Assembly: GCA_934636305.1 (NCBI GenBank)
Contig: CAKUAM010000039.1
Location: forward strand, 1 to 17,722
Direction: 5' to 3'
DNA length: 17,722 bases
From: an uncultured Oscillospiraceae bacterium
Lineage (GTDB): Bacteria; Bacillota; Clostridia; Oscillospirales; Oscillospiraceae
Position 1 is the stretch's first letter. The number at the start of each line of letters is the position of its first letter. Below are positions 1-11,868 of the stretch, piece after piece. The notes under the pieces are model-generated. The model was not told the origin of the DNA, made no database searches, and saw only the letters and a program-made list of their open reading frames with translations. The position numbers and the translations under genes were made by a program.

Positions 1-1388
<1,388 letters not shown>

Positions 1389-1439
1389 TTATTAAGATGC
1401 TCCTTCCCTATTCACAGATGATTTTCGGTCTTATGCGGC

Positions 1440-5135
<3,696 letters not shown>

Positions 5136-5217
5136 GGAAATACATCACGCCTTTCTGTAAGTTGGTTCCGCCGGTATGATACGCACGGTCGCGTTGTTTA
5201 AAACTTAATTCTGTTGC

Positions 5218-5246
5218 TTGCATCCGGGTTTTTACAGTGCTATAAT
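5218..5246 (+). promoter_or_regulatory. Sigma-A promoter facing the rpoB promoter
   Basis: On the plus strand TTGCAT (5218-5223), 17 bp and TATAAT (5241-5246), with TGC directly before the -10 giving an extended -10. Predicted start is near 5253, firing rightward toward the rpoB promoter. No plus-strand gene follows, only a strong terminator at 5371-5402. The match is good, but short promoter matches arise by chance in AT-rich gaps. Confidence 0.5.
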
Positions 5247-5302
5247 CACCATGGATACAGGTGAAGGTTGCATATGGCCCTATACAGGCATTATGGAATT
5301 AC

Positions 5303-5331
5303 ATTCTAGCAGCTTTCTCCTTCCCTGTCAA
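5303..5331 (-). promoter_or_regulatory. Sigma-A promoter for rpoBC
   Basis: On the minus strand TTGACA (5331-5326), a 17-bp spacer and TAGAAT (5308-5303) form a near-consensus promoter. Expected transcript start is near 5296, giving an untranslated leader of about 160 nt before rpoB. The terminator of the MATE gene lies just upstream, so this promoter probably drives rpoBC alone. It lies inside the region crossed by the opposing transcript predicted from 5218-5246. Confidence 0.8.
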
Positions 5332-5370
5332 TTGTATCTGTCCATTTTTGTGAAATATTTCTGTGCTTTC

Positions 5371-5402
5371 AGCAGTGAATCCCATTGGATTCACTGCTTT
5401 TT
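5371..5402 (+). terminator. Intrinsic terminator on the plus strand
   Basis: Perfect 12-bp stem AGCAGTGAATCC / GGATTCACTGCT (5371-5382 and 5387-5398) with loop CATT, followed by a T run to 5402. On the minus strand the stem is not followed by a T tract, so it is oriented to stop plus-strand transcription, although no plus-strand protein gene precedes it. Confidence 0.75.
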
Positions 5403-5410
5403 GTATGGAT

Positions 5411-5442
5411 ATACAAAAGTGCCCGGCAGCTGACGCTGCCGG
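5411..5442 (-). terminator. Terminator of the MATE gene
   Basis: CCGGCAGC / GCTGCCGG (5423-5430 and 5435-5442), a perfect 8-bp GC-rich stem with a 4-nt loop, begins 9 nt beyond the MATE stop codon. On the minus strand it is followed by GCACTTTTG, a short T tract. It separates MATE from rpoBC transcription. Confidence 0.65.
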
Positions 5443-5451
5443 ACATATACT

Positions 5452-6816
5452 TTATTTCCCTTCTGCCATGATATCTTCTGCCATCTGCGCGGTCCTTTGT
5501 CTGCGCTGCAGGGCTGCGTAGGCCGCAACGCAGATAAGCACAGAAAGCAGGGATCCCGCCGCCGTCGCAAGCCCCATCGGCAGCAGCGTTCCGGGATACA
5601 GCCTTGACATCAGCCATACGCCCGGCACACGCACCAGGACAATCGCTGCAAAATTGTGCAGAAACGACAGCTGGGATTTCCCGCAGGCGCAGAAATACCC
5701 GCTGAAGCTGAAATGGATCCCGGCAAAGAAGCAGTCGAAAATATAACCGCGCAGATACTGCCCGCCGGCAGTCACAACGTCCTGATCCTTTGCAAACAGC
5801 CCAACCACCGGCTCCGCAATCAATTGAATCAGCACCGCCACAGTCAGGCCGAATCCCGCTGCCAGCAAAATCGCATAACCCAGCGTCTGCCGGGCGCGCT
5901 CCGGCCTTCCGGCGCCAAAATTCTGCGCGCCGAGTGCAGAAACCGTCGAGAGCATGGACGACGGCACAAGGAACAAAAAGCTGATCACCTTTTCTACAAT
6001 CCCGACCGCCGCTGCATCCGTCAGTCCACGCCGGTTGGCGATGACCGTGATAACGATAAACGCCACCTGGATCAGCCCATCCTGCACCGCAATCGGTACG
6101 CCGATCCGCAGAATGCCGCCCATTCTGTCCCGCTGCGGCTTCAGATCTGCCCTGCACACTGCAATGGCATGCTTCCGCCGGATCACCGCAAAGGAGAGCG
6201 CCACGCTGAACGCCTGGGCAAGCGTAGTTCCAAGCGCTGCCCCTGCCGGGCCAAGCTTCATCGCCCCCATAAATATATCATCGAGCACAATGTTGGCCAC
6301 GCAGGCCGCCAGAATAAAGTACATGGGGCTTTTGGAGTCGCCCATGCCGCGGAAAATAGAGCTGATGATATTATAGGCCGTGATAAACGGGATCCCGATG
6401 AAGCAGATCGTCAGGTACCGCACCGTGCCGTCCACTGCCGCCTCCGGCGTGGACATCACCGCAGCAATCTGCCGAACCAGCGCCAGCAGCACCCCCGTCA
6501 GCACAAGAGAAATGCCAAGAAAAAGCGTCACTGTATTTCCGACGCACGACGCCGCGTGGGCGCGATCATTTGCGCCGACCGCCTGTGCAATGGTGACTGT
6601 CGTACCCATAGCCAGTCCGACAAGCATCACCGTCAGCATGTGCATGACCTGGGAGCCAACTGAAACCGCCGTTGTCGCTGCGACACCCTCGAATTGACCG
6701 ACAATGAACAGATCCGCCATGCCATAGAGCGTCTGCAAAAAATAGGAAAACAGATAGGGCAGCGAAAAACGGAGGATATTGCGAAACACGCTGCCAGTTG
6801 TCAGATTTTGTTCCAT
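5452..6816 (-). CDS. MATE-family multidrug/Na+ antiporter
   Basis: Integral membrane efflux protein that exports cationic compounds in exchange for Na+ or H+. The 454 residues match the usual MATE length and show about twelve hydrophobic segments in two similar halves, beginning with the typical amphipathic start and LPYLFSYFLQTLYGMADLF, with the conserved SIFRGMGDSKSPM in the first half and VSALGAQNFGAGRPERA in the second. The start at 6816 is chosen for its AAAGGAGG site 10 nt upstream; an in-frame extension to 6942 lacks such a site and would cross the promoter. Transcription is monocistronic: own promoter at 6845-6875 and terminator at 5411-5442. The promoter has MerR-type architecture, so the pump is probably drug-inducible. 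Substrate cannot be told from sequence. Confidence 0.93.
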   Translation of the reverse strand: MEQNLTTGSVFRNILRFSLPYLFSYFLQTLYGMADLFIVGQFEGVAATTAVSVGSQVMHMLTVMLVGLAMGTTVTIAQAVGANDRAHAASCVGNTVTLFLGISLVLTGVLLALVRQIAAVMSTPEAAVDGTVRYLTICFIGIPFITAYNIISSIFRGMGDSKSPMYFILAACVANIVLDDIFMGAMKLGPAGAALGTTLAQAFSVALSFAVIRRKHAIAVCRADLKPQRDRMGGILRIGVPIAVQDGLIQVAFIVITVIANRRGLTDAAAVGIVEKVISFLFLVPSSMLSTVSALGAQNFGAGRPERARQTLGYAILLAAGFGLTVAVLIQLIAEPVVGLFAKDQDVVTAGGQYLRGYIFDCFFAGIHFSFSGYFCACGKSQLSFLHNFAAIVLVRVPGVWLMSRLYPGTLLPMGLATAAGSLLSVLICVAAYAALQRRQRTAQMAEDIMAEGK

Positions 6817-6844
6817 GGGATCGCTGCCTCCTTTTCCAGAGAAA

Positions 6845-6875
6845 AGTATAAACTCTATAACTGTTGCAGAGTCAA
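6845..6875 (-). promoter_or_regulatory. MerR-type promoter/operator of the MATE gene
   Basis: TTGACT (6875-6870) and TATACT (6850-6845) are 19 bp apart, too long for unaided RNA polymerase but characteristic of MerR-activated promoters. The spacer holds an inverted repeat with arms ACTCTGCAAC (6872-6863) and GTTATAGAGT (6861-6852) around a central A at 6862; eight of ten positions are symmetric. MerR-family activators bind such dyads and untwist the spacer when inducer is bound. No MerR gene is in the window, so the regulator must be elsewhere. Confidence 0.7.
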
Positions 6876-6879
6876 GTCC

Positions 6880-6939
6880 AAAGTAAAGGAGATGCCGCGG
6901 CTGCGGCATCTCCTGTCTGTATGCCCGCCGTCGGCGGGC
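6880..6939 (-). terminator. Tandem hairpins ending the yqeG-CD1247-like operon
   Basis: Just after the stop of the 152-residue gene lie two stems: GCCCGCC / GGCGGGC (6923-6929, 6933-6939) and the perfect 11-bp GGAGATGCCGC / GCGGCATCTCC (6888-6898, 6903-6913). On the minus strand the second is followed by TTTACTTT, an acceptable terminator tail. The promoter of MATE begins immediately beyond. Confidence 0.65.
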
Positions 6940-6954
6940 CAAATCTTTTGCTGG

Positions 6955-7413
6955 TTATTGATCCTCGGGTTCTTCCTCGTCCATGTCGAACTCAAGTTCT
7001 TCTCCGCAGTTCGGGCATGTCGTTGCGCCCTCATCGATCATATCCTCGTCGAGCGTGATGACCTCGCCGCACGTCGGGCACTTGACCTCGTAGAGTGTCT
7101 CGCCGCCGAAATCATATTCGTCATCGGCATCCTCGTAATCGTCGTCCTCGTCGTAATCCTCGTAGTCGTCATCGTCATACTCGTCATCATCGTCGTCCAT
7201 CAGATAGTCGTCGATGTTGTCAAGATCCTCCTCGATGCAGTCGAGCTCGTCGGAAATGCAGTCCACCACGTCCTCCAGATCGGAAACATTCTCTGCCACA
7301 TCCTGAAGCATGTTGATGATCTCGGAGATCAGCTTGCCCTCGTTGGATTCAGTATCAAGCTTCATGCCCTCCATCAGGCCCTTGAGATATGCGGATTTTT
7401 CAGAAAGCGTCAT
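6955..7413 (-). CDS. CD1247-type acidic protein with C-terminal zinc ribbon
   Basis: 152 residues in three parts. Residues 1-70 are a helical domain opening MTLSEKSAYLKGLMEGM, which I recognise as the CD1247 N-terminal domain of Clostridia. Residues 73-102 are almost pure Asp/Glu/Tyr. Residues 108-140 form a zinc ribbon with Cys112-x2-Cys115 and Cys133-x2-Cys136. Function is unknown; the ribbon suggests nucleic-acid or protein binding in the cytoplasm. The start at 7413 has AAAGGAG 8 nt upstream. It follows the peptidase/EF-P frame by 44 nt and in related genomes commonly neighbours efp, so the operon context is typical. The acidic run is long and low in complexity and may vary in length among strains. 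Confidence 0.85.
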   Translation of the reverse strand: MTLSEKSAYLKGLMEGMKLDTESNEGKLISEIINMLQDVAENVSDLEDVVDCISDELDCIEEDLDNIDDYLMDDDDDEYDDDDYEDYDEDDDYEDADDEYDFGGETLYEVKCPTCGEVITLDEDMIDEGATTCPNCGEELEFDMDEEEPEDQ

Positions 7414-7457
7414 CGTAAAATCTCCTTTCCAGCTGTAAGCTTTTCAATCAATGACAA

Positions 7458-8597
7458 TTATCCCTTTACACGGCCCAGATATTCGCCCGTACGGGTGTCG
7501 ATCTGGATCTTTTCGCCCTCGTTGATGAACAGCGGAACCTTGATCTCCGCGCCGGTTTCCACCGTAGCGGGCTTGGTCACGTTCGTAGCGGTATCGCCCT
7601 TGACACCCGGGTCAGCCTTGGTGACAGTCAGCTCCACAAAGTTCGGTGTCTCGACGCTGAAGATGTTGCCCTTATAGCTCAGAAGCTTGACCGGGGTGTT
7701 CTCCTTGATGAACTTAAAGGAGTCGTCAAGCATATCCTTGCTGACAGGAACCATGTCATAGGTCTCCTGATCCATGAAGTAGTACAGATCGCCGTCGTTG
7801 TAGCTGTACTCATAGTCCTTGCGCTCAATGTAAGCTTCCTCAAACTTCGCAGTCGGGTTGAAAGAAGTCTCGGTCACGGCGCCGGTCACAACGTTCTTCA
7901 TCTTGGTGCGGACGAACGTCATATCGGAGCAGTAGCCGTGGTACAGGCAGCCAAAGTCCATCGTGACAAAATCGCCATACTGCAGCACCCGCTCCGACGG
8001 CACGCCGTGCGGCAGGCTGGTGTTCGGGCCGGAGATGGTGATCGGGTCAAACGACGGTCCCTCAGAGCCAAACTTGTACAGCCGGTAGATCAGCTCTGCG
8101 CACAGCTCCTTCTCGGTCATGCCGGCGTGAATTACATTCAGCAGATCCTCAAAGGTGCGGTCGGTAATTTCCTGTGCCTTCTTCATGTATTCAATTTCCC
8201 ACGGCTCCTTGGACTGGCGCGGGGCATTGATCTTCTCAGAATACGGCTGCAGCACAGCGTTGAGCTTTGTATTGTAGAGGGTATACTCCTCCACTGTCAG
8301 TGAATCATCCTCAAAGCCAAGCGTTTTGACCGTATTATCCGAAATTGCCTCGTTGATCAGCTGCGTATACGGGTGCTCTGCATCCGTCATGCGCACCACA
8401 AAGCCCGGAAGGTTCTTCTGCGCCGCCTCAATATACCGGAAATCGGTAAAATAATAGCTCTGCGTCCTGCAGATTACCGCAACGCCCTCTGCAATGCAGT
8501 ATTCCGCAGCGTACATCCGGTTATGCTTCGAGGTCAGCAGCAGCGCATCCACCTCGCCGCCCGTCAGCAGCTTCTGATACTTTTCAATGTTTTTCAT
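7458..8597 (-). CDS. In-frame chimera: truncated Xaa-Pro aminopeptidase joined to truncated EF-P
   Basis: One open frame of 379 residues. Residues 1-227 are a creatinase-type Xaa-Pro peptidase: N-terminal creatinase domain (1-~125), then the pita-bread catalytic domain through PHGVP (196-200) and the first two metal ligands, Asp214 (MDFG) and Asp225 (CSDMT). There it stops; the later His and two Glu ligands are missing. From Phe228 the sequence is elongation factor P from its FVRTK segment to a normal C terminus (KGDTAT, TKPA, TGEYLGR). This is EF-P from about residue 36 (B. subtilis numbering), so domain I's first half and the modified loop lysine (Lys32 there) are gone. Start at 8597 has GGAGG 7 nt upstream and overlaps the end of yqeG by 14 nt. 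Related genomes carry separate pepP/pepQ and efp genes here, so a ~0.5-kb deletion is inferred. Neither original activity is expected. An assembly error is the main alternative. Confidence 0.9.
   Translation of the reverse strand: MKNIEKYQKLLTGGEVDALLLTSKHNRMYAAEYCIAEGVAVICRTQSYYFTDFRYIEAAQKNLPGFVVRMTDAEHPYTQLINEAISDNTVKTLGFEDDSLTVEEYTLYNTKLNAVLQPYSEKINAPRQSKEPWEIEYMKKAQEITDRTFEDLLNVIHAGMTEKELCAELIYRLYKFGSEGPSFDPITISGPNTSLPHGVPSERVLQYGDFVTMDFGCLYHGYCSDMTFVRTKMKNVVTGAVTETSFNPTAKFEEAYIERKDYEYSYNDGDLYYFMDQETYDMVPVSKDMLDDSFKFIKENTPVKLLSYKGNIFSVETPNFVELTVTKADPGVKGDTATNVTKPATVETGAEIKVPLFINEGEKIQIDTRTGEYLGRVKG
7911..7925 (-). other. efp: Fusion junction between peptidase and EF-P sequence
   Basis: On the minus strand the codons read Asp-Met-Thr (peptidase, 7925-7917) and then Phe-Val (EF-P, 7916-7911). 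Normal peptidases continue SDMT with RTV, and normal EF-P reads GKGAAFVRTK, so both parents share an Arg-Thr just beyond the joint; a short homology there (for example CG or CGCAC) could have guided the deletion. No repeat, insertion sequence or stop codon marks the site. Confidence 0.75.
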
Positions 8598-9093
8598 GTT
8601 GTATCCTCCATTTTCCAATTGCAATGCACGGCAGCTCCGCCGCATGCCGGAGCTTCAGCCAGATGGTATGGTTATCAATTGCGGAAATCAGAATCGACTG
8701 CACGCCCGCACAGTTTGCCCCCAGCACATCCGTATAGATCTGGTCGCCCACGAGCGCGCAGTGCGTCGGCGCAAGGGAAAAGCGTGTCAGGCACTCGCAG
8801 ATGCCGCGTGAAAACGGCTTCTTCGCGTGCGTGATGCAGGCCAGACCATACTGTCTGCAAAATTCCACCACGCGCGGCTTTTTGCTGTTGGAGACGACGC
8901 ACAGCCCAATGCCGGAGGCCTGCATCTGCTGCAGCCAGGCGGTCATCTGCGCTGTCGGAACGTTTGTGGTATAGGGGACGATGGTATTGTCAAAATCCAT
9001 CATTAAAAATGTAATCCCCCGCGCGCGCAGCACATCGGCACGCACATCCGTCAGGTGGGGCAATATCATCCGGGGTAAAAGTGAAAACGGCAT
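8584..9093 (-). CDS. yqeG: YqeG-type HAD phosphatase
   Basis: 169-residue HAD-superfamily hydrolase of the YqeG/IIIA group; characterised relatives dephosphorylate phosphatidylglycerophosphate, a step in phosphatidylglycerol synthesis. Motif I is DFDNT at 33-37 (Asp33 nucleophile, Asp35 acid/base), motif II the serine in VVSNS (66-70), motif III a lysine of KKPF (91-94), motif IV GDQIYTD (116-122) followed by GAN. No signal peptide; cytoplasmic or at the membrane face. The start at 9093 has GGAG 6-8 nt upstream; a longer in-frame extension to 9357 is antisense to another gene and unsupported. First gene of an operon: its stop overlaps the start of the peptidase/EF-P frame by 14 nt. A strong promoter lies at 9125-9153. 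Confidence 0.92.
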   Translation of the reverse strand: MPFSLLPRMILPHLTDVRADVLRARGITFLMMDFDNTIVPYTTNVPTAQMTAWLQQMQASGIGLCVVSNSKKPRVVEFCRQYGLACITHAKKPFSRGICECLTRFSLAPTHCALVGDQIYTDVLGANCAGVQSILISAIDNHTIWLKLRHAAELPCIAIGKWRIQHEKH

Positions 9094-9124
9094 ATCTCTC
9101 TCCGTAATCTCATATTTTATACGG

Positions 9125-9153
9125 ATTATAACACAGCGGAGGCCGTTTGTCCA
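9125..9153 (-). promoter_or_regulatory. Sigma-A promoter of the yqeG operon
   Basis: Minus strand TGGACA (9153-9148), 17-bp spacer, perfect TATAAT (9130-9125); start expected near 9118, 25 nt before yqeG. The element lies over the ribosome binding site and first base of the ATG of the divergent gene at 9153, so RNA polymerase binding here and transcription of that gene must compete. Confidence 0.78.
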
Positions 9154-9713
9154 TGATTCTCTATCCGTTTCAGCCTGAGCGCTCTGCCTGCTACGTCGTG
9201 ACCGGCTTTGATGAGACGCGGCAGGTGCCTGCCGGTGAGCTGCTGGTGCTCCAGCGCGGGGATGCACCGGACAGCTACGGCGGCAGGATCTTCTGCCCGC
9301 AGCCGCCGGAAGATTCCCGCTTTCTACAGCCTGTTTCCGCCGCGCCGCCGCAGGCACCCGCCGTCTTTGTCAGCACGCAGATTTCCGGCGGCAGCCTGCC
9401 GCAGTATCTGCGCGCCTGTCTGGATGCCTGGGGCAGCCGCCTGTGGGTCTTTCTTGACCCCATCTGCATGCTTTTCCCCGTCCCCTGCCCCACAGGGCTT
9501 GGCCGCGCCGTCGGTGCAGAGGAATCCGCACGCCTGCAGGCCTCGCATCCATCGCATTTTTCGCCGGAGCTTCTTTGCCGGTACAGCTTCTTTCTGGACA
9601 GCTCCGGCCGCGCATGTGTTTTTCTGTTTGATACGCACGAAACCTGCCGGCAGAAGCTTGCGGTCTTGCGCAGCCTCGGTGTCCGGCAGGTTTTTGGGTG
9701 GTGCTCCGGTTAG
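9153..9713 (+). CDS. Hypothetical protein, orphan plus-strand gene
   Basis: 186 residues; I do not recognise a family. It is rich in Pro, Cys and aromatic residues, with no membrane segment or signal peptide. The N-terminal ~50 residues (YVVTGFDE, VPAGELLVLQRGD) and C-terminal ~60 residues (CRYSFFLDSSGRACVFLF, KLAVLRSLGVRQVFGW) look like folded alpha/beta protein, separated by a Pro/Ala-rich middle. ATG at 9153 is chosen because GGAGG at 9138-9142 is 10 nt upstream; a TTG at 9147 is too close to it. A plus-strand promoter is not obvious. It diverges from yqeG, whose -35 overlaps its start codon, and converges on the aminotransferase with interlocked stop codons (TTAG at 9710-9713). Coding is supported by the open frame and ribosome site only. 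Confidence 0.7.
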   Translation: MILYPFQPERSACYVVTGFDETRQVPAGELLVLQRGDAPDSYGGRIFCPQPPEDSRFLQPVSAAPPQAPAVFVSTQISGGSLPQYLRACLDAWGSRLWVFLDPICMLFPVPCPTGLGRAVGAEESARLQASHPSHFSPELLCRYSFFLDSSGRACVFLFDTHETCRQKLAVLRSLGVRQVFGWCSG

Positions 9714-10906
9714 CGGGCCTTCAGCCCGTACTGCTCCGCCAGCTGCCGGAACCGCGGCAGACTGCGCACAAGCATGTCCTTTTTCACGCAGTAGGCCAGC
9801 CGCACGTAGCCCGGGCAGCCAAAATCATCTCCCGGCACAACCAGCAGATCCAGCGCCATGGCCTTTTGGCAGAATGCCTTTGCATCCGGCTCCGGCGTTT
9901 TGAGGAACAGATAAAACGCGCCGGACGGCTTCACGCATGTAAAGCCCATCTCCAAAAGCGCCGTATAAATGAGATCCCGGTTCTGCTTGTAAATGGAGAT
10001 ATCTGCTGTCTGGCCGATGCACGCCGCAACCGTCAGCTGCATCAGGGCCGGCGCGCAGATATACCCCAGGGCCCGTCCCGCGCCATAGATGGCTGCGCGC
10101 ACGCGCGCATACGCAGTCGTCTGCGGATGGATGGCAAGAAAGCCGATCCGCTCGCCCGGCAATGAGAGCGTTTTACTGAAGGAATAACAATAAATGGTGT
10201 CCTTGTAATATGCCGGAATGAAGGGGACCGCCTCTCCATCATACGCAAGCTCCCGGTATGGCTCGTCCGCAACGATATAGATCGGGTGACCATACTGCTC
10301 TGAACGCTGCGTCAGAAGCATAGAAAGCTCCTTGATGCTCTCTGCAGACAAAATCACGCCGGAGGGGTTATTGGGTGAGTTCAGCAGAACCACCGCCGTC
10401 TTTTCATTCACAGCAGCCGCCAGCGCATCCAGATCAATCTGGAAGTCGTCTGGCCTGGATGGTACCGCCGTAAGATAGCCGCCCGCCGCCTCAGCATACA
10501 GCTTATACTCCGAAAAATACGGGCTGAGCGTGATCATCTCGTCGCCGGGCGACAGCAGCGCATATGACAGCATTGCCAGCGCCGACGACGCGCCGGACGT
10601 CATGTAAATATCCTCCGCACGATATGGTACGCCAAAGCTGCTGTGCAGGTAGGAGGCCATCTTTTCCCGCACGGAGGCAAGCCCCGGCGCAGCAGTATAG
10701 GCATGCAGCTGCTCCGCCGGAACAGTTTCCAGCAAATGCGTGATGGTCTGCCGGACACAGTCCGGCGCCGGGGCCGACGGGTTTCCAATGGTAAAATTAA
10801 AAACATTCTCCGCCCCGACAACCGCAGCGCGCTGCTCCCCGTAGGCTGCAATCTCTCGGATGGAACACCCCTGTGTCCCCCATGTCACCATTTTTTCAGA
10901 AATCAT
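9710..10906 (-). CDS. PLP-dependent class I/II aminotransferase
   Basis: 398-residue fold-type I aminotransferase of the aspartate/aromatic subgroup, cytoplasmic, transferring an amino group between an amino acid and a 2-oxo acid. Lys245 in SFSKTLSLPGERIGF forms the Schiff base with pyridoxal phosphate; NSPNNPSG (176-183), Asp214 in ADEPYREL and Tyr217 are cofactor contacts; Arg369 in GYVRLAY should bind the substrate carboxylate. Full length with an N-terminal closing segment. Start at 10906 has AAGGGAG 9 nt upstream. The exact substrate cannot be assigned from sequence. It follows the DUF554 gene by 87 nt, in which a weak promoter can be seen, so it may be read from both. Its TAA shares bases with the TAG of the convergent gene. 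Confidence 0.92.
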   Translation of the reverse strand: MISEKMVTWGTQGCSIREIAAYGEQRAAVVGAENVFNFTIGNPSAPAPDCVRQTITHLLETVPAEQLHAYTAAPGLASVREKMASYLHSSFGVPYRAEDIYMTSGASSALAMLSYALLSPGDEMITLSPYFSEYKLYAEAAGGYLTAVPSRPDDFQIDLDALAAAVNEKTAVVLLNSPNNPSGVILSAESIKELSMLLTQRSEQYGHPIYIVADEPYRELAYDGEAVPFIPAYYKDTIYCYSFSKTLSLPGERIGFLAIHPQTTAYARVRAAIYGAGRALGYICAPALMQLTVAACIGQTADISIYKQNRDLIYTALLEMGFTCVKPSGAFYLFLKTPEPDAKAFCQKAMALDLLVVPGDDFGCPGYVRLAYCVKKDMLVRSLPRFRQLAEQYGLKAR

Positions 10907-10936
10907 TCCAGCACACTCCCTTGCAGGTTTTTATAA

Positions 10937-10964
10937 ATCGTACCACAAAACAGCCAAATCGCAA
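10937..10964 (-). promoter_or_regulatory. Possible promoter of the aminotransferase gene
   Basis: TTGCGA (10964-10959), 16-bp spacer and TACGAT (10942-10937) on the minus strand, about 30 nt upstream of the start codon. Each box has four of six consensus bases, so this is a modest match. Confidence 0.35.
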
Positions 10965-10993
10965 GCATGACTTTCTTTCGTGAAAGTGTTTCC

Positions 10994-11707
10994 TCAGAAA
11001 AACGCCCATACAACCGCCACAAGCAGCGACGGCAGAAGGTTTGCCACGCAGATCTTTTTTCCCCAGACCAGGTTCAGTCCCACGCAGAACACCAGAATGG
11101 AGCCCACCAGCGAAAGGTTTGCCAGCGCCGCCTGTGTGAACACCGGCTGCACAAGTCTTGCCAGAAGCGTAATGGCCCCCTGCACCACACCGATGGGGAT
11201 CGCCGAGAATATGCATCCCTTTCCCATGGACGCAGCCATCACCAGCACAATCGCAAAGTCCAGAACCGCCTTGGCCAGCAGCGTTGCACAGTCGCCGGAC
11301 AGGCCGTCCTGGATTGCTCCCACCACAGCCATAGCCCCGACGCACACCGTCAAGGACGCAGTGACGAAGCCTTCGATAAAGCCGCCGTCCGCGTCGCTTT
11401 TGGTCTTTACCTTCAGCCACGCGCCAAAGCGCTCCATCTTATCCTCCAGGTTCAAAAGCTCTCCTGCAACCGCACCGATCGCCAGCGAGAGAATCATCAT
11501 CATTGTCCCCTGCGTTATCAGCGCGCCGGACGCCAGCTGCAGCATCTGCGACATGGCACCGCCGATGCCGACAAACAGCACGCTCACGCCGATCGCACGC
11601 ATCAGCGTCCTCTGCAGCCGCTCTGAAATGAGCCTTCCGCCGAGCACACCAAACAGCCCGCCCGCAGCAATCGCCGCCACATTCACAATTGTCCCCAGCC
11701 CGATCAT
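10994..11707 (-). CDS. DUF554 (YdfK-type) membrane protein
   Basis: 237-residue integral membrane protein of the DUF554 family, whose transport or other role is not established. The N terminus MIGLGTIVNVAAIAAGGLFG with GGRLISERLQ, the central EGFVTASLTVCVGAMAVVGA and DGLSGD, and the C-terminal LVGSILVFCVGLNLVWGKKI are the family's conserved blocks; about six to seven hydrophobic segments are visible. Start at 11707 is supported by an AGAGG site 8 nt upstream. A strong promoter lies at 11764-11792, with a hairpin in the short leader. Length is normal for the family. It precedes the aminotransferase but shares no evident pathway with it. Confidence 0.9.
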   Translation of the reverse strand: MIGLGTIVNVAAIAAGGLFGVLGGRLISERLQRTLMRAIGVSVLFVGIGGAMSQMLQLASGALITQGTMMMILSLAIGAVAGELLNLEDKMERFGAWLKVKTKSDADGGFIEGFVTASLTVCVGAMAVVGAIQDGLSGDCATLLAKAVLDFAIVLVMAASMGKGCIFSAIPIGVVQGAITLLARLVQPVFTQAALANLSLVGSILVFCVGLNLVWGKKICVANLLPSLLVAVVWAFF

Positions 11708-11763
11708 CCGGATATCCTCTTTTCCCGGCGTCCATCGACAAGGACGCCATGTAATCAGCAGCA

Positions 11764-11792
11764 AGTATACCACCACATCCGGTCGGCTGCAA
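11764..11792 (-). promoter_or_regulatory. Sigma-A promoter of the DUF554 gene
   Basis: TTGCAG (11792-11787), 17-bp spacer, TATACT (11769-11764) on the minus strand; start near 11757. The ~50-nt leader contains a 7-bp stem GGCGTCC / GGACGCC (11727-11733 and 11742-11748) ending a few bases before the ribosome binding site. Confidence 0.7.
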
Positions 11793-11868
11793 GCCGGGAT
11801 GATCCAAAAGCCGTGCGCCCCAGCCGTAAACGCAAGAAGCTTCAGCCCTGGTCCTGCATTACGCTTTC

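Larger units (their letters stand above)
5253..5402 (+). ncRNA. Candidate small RNA antisense to the rpoB 5' region
   Basis: A promoter at 5218-5246 and an intrinsic terminator at 5371-5402 would bound a transcript of about 150 nt. It covers the rpoB promoter, and its first ~44 nt would be complementary to the first ~44 nt of the rpoB mRNA. Apart from an 11-codon frame at 5274-5309 with an AAGG site 6 nt upstream, no convincing gene is present; a longer open frame runs through the terminator hairpin and is probably not coding. I do not recognise 6S RNA or another known family. Existence is inferred only from the promoter/terminator pairing. Confidence 0.35.

Noticed and set aside
5218..5433. 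Possible 60-71-residue protein on the plus strand upstream of rpoB
   Set aside because: It has no good ribosome site at its starts, runs through two terminator hairpins and has an unconvincing composition; a non-coding RNA explains the region better.
5656..6663. 335-codon plus-strand frame opposite the MATE gene
   Set aside because: Antisense shadow rich in Arg, His and Gln; the minus-strand MATE protein is unmistakable.
6816..6942. Longer N terminus for the MATE protein
   Set aside because: The extension is Arg-rich, lacks a ribosome site and would be translated from DNA that holds the promoter; the ATG at 6816 has a strong site.
9093..9357. 88-residue N-terminal extension of YqeG
   Set aside because: It runs antisense through the start of the plus-strand gene and upstream of the mapped promoter; composition is Ala/Arg-rich and family length fits the shorter start.
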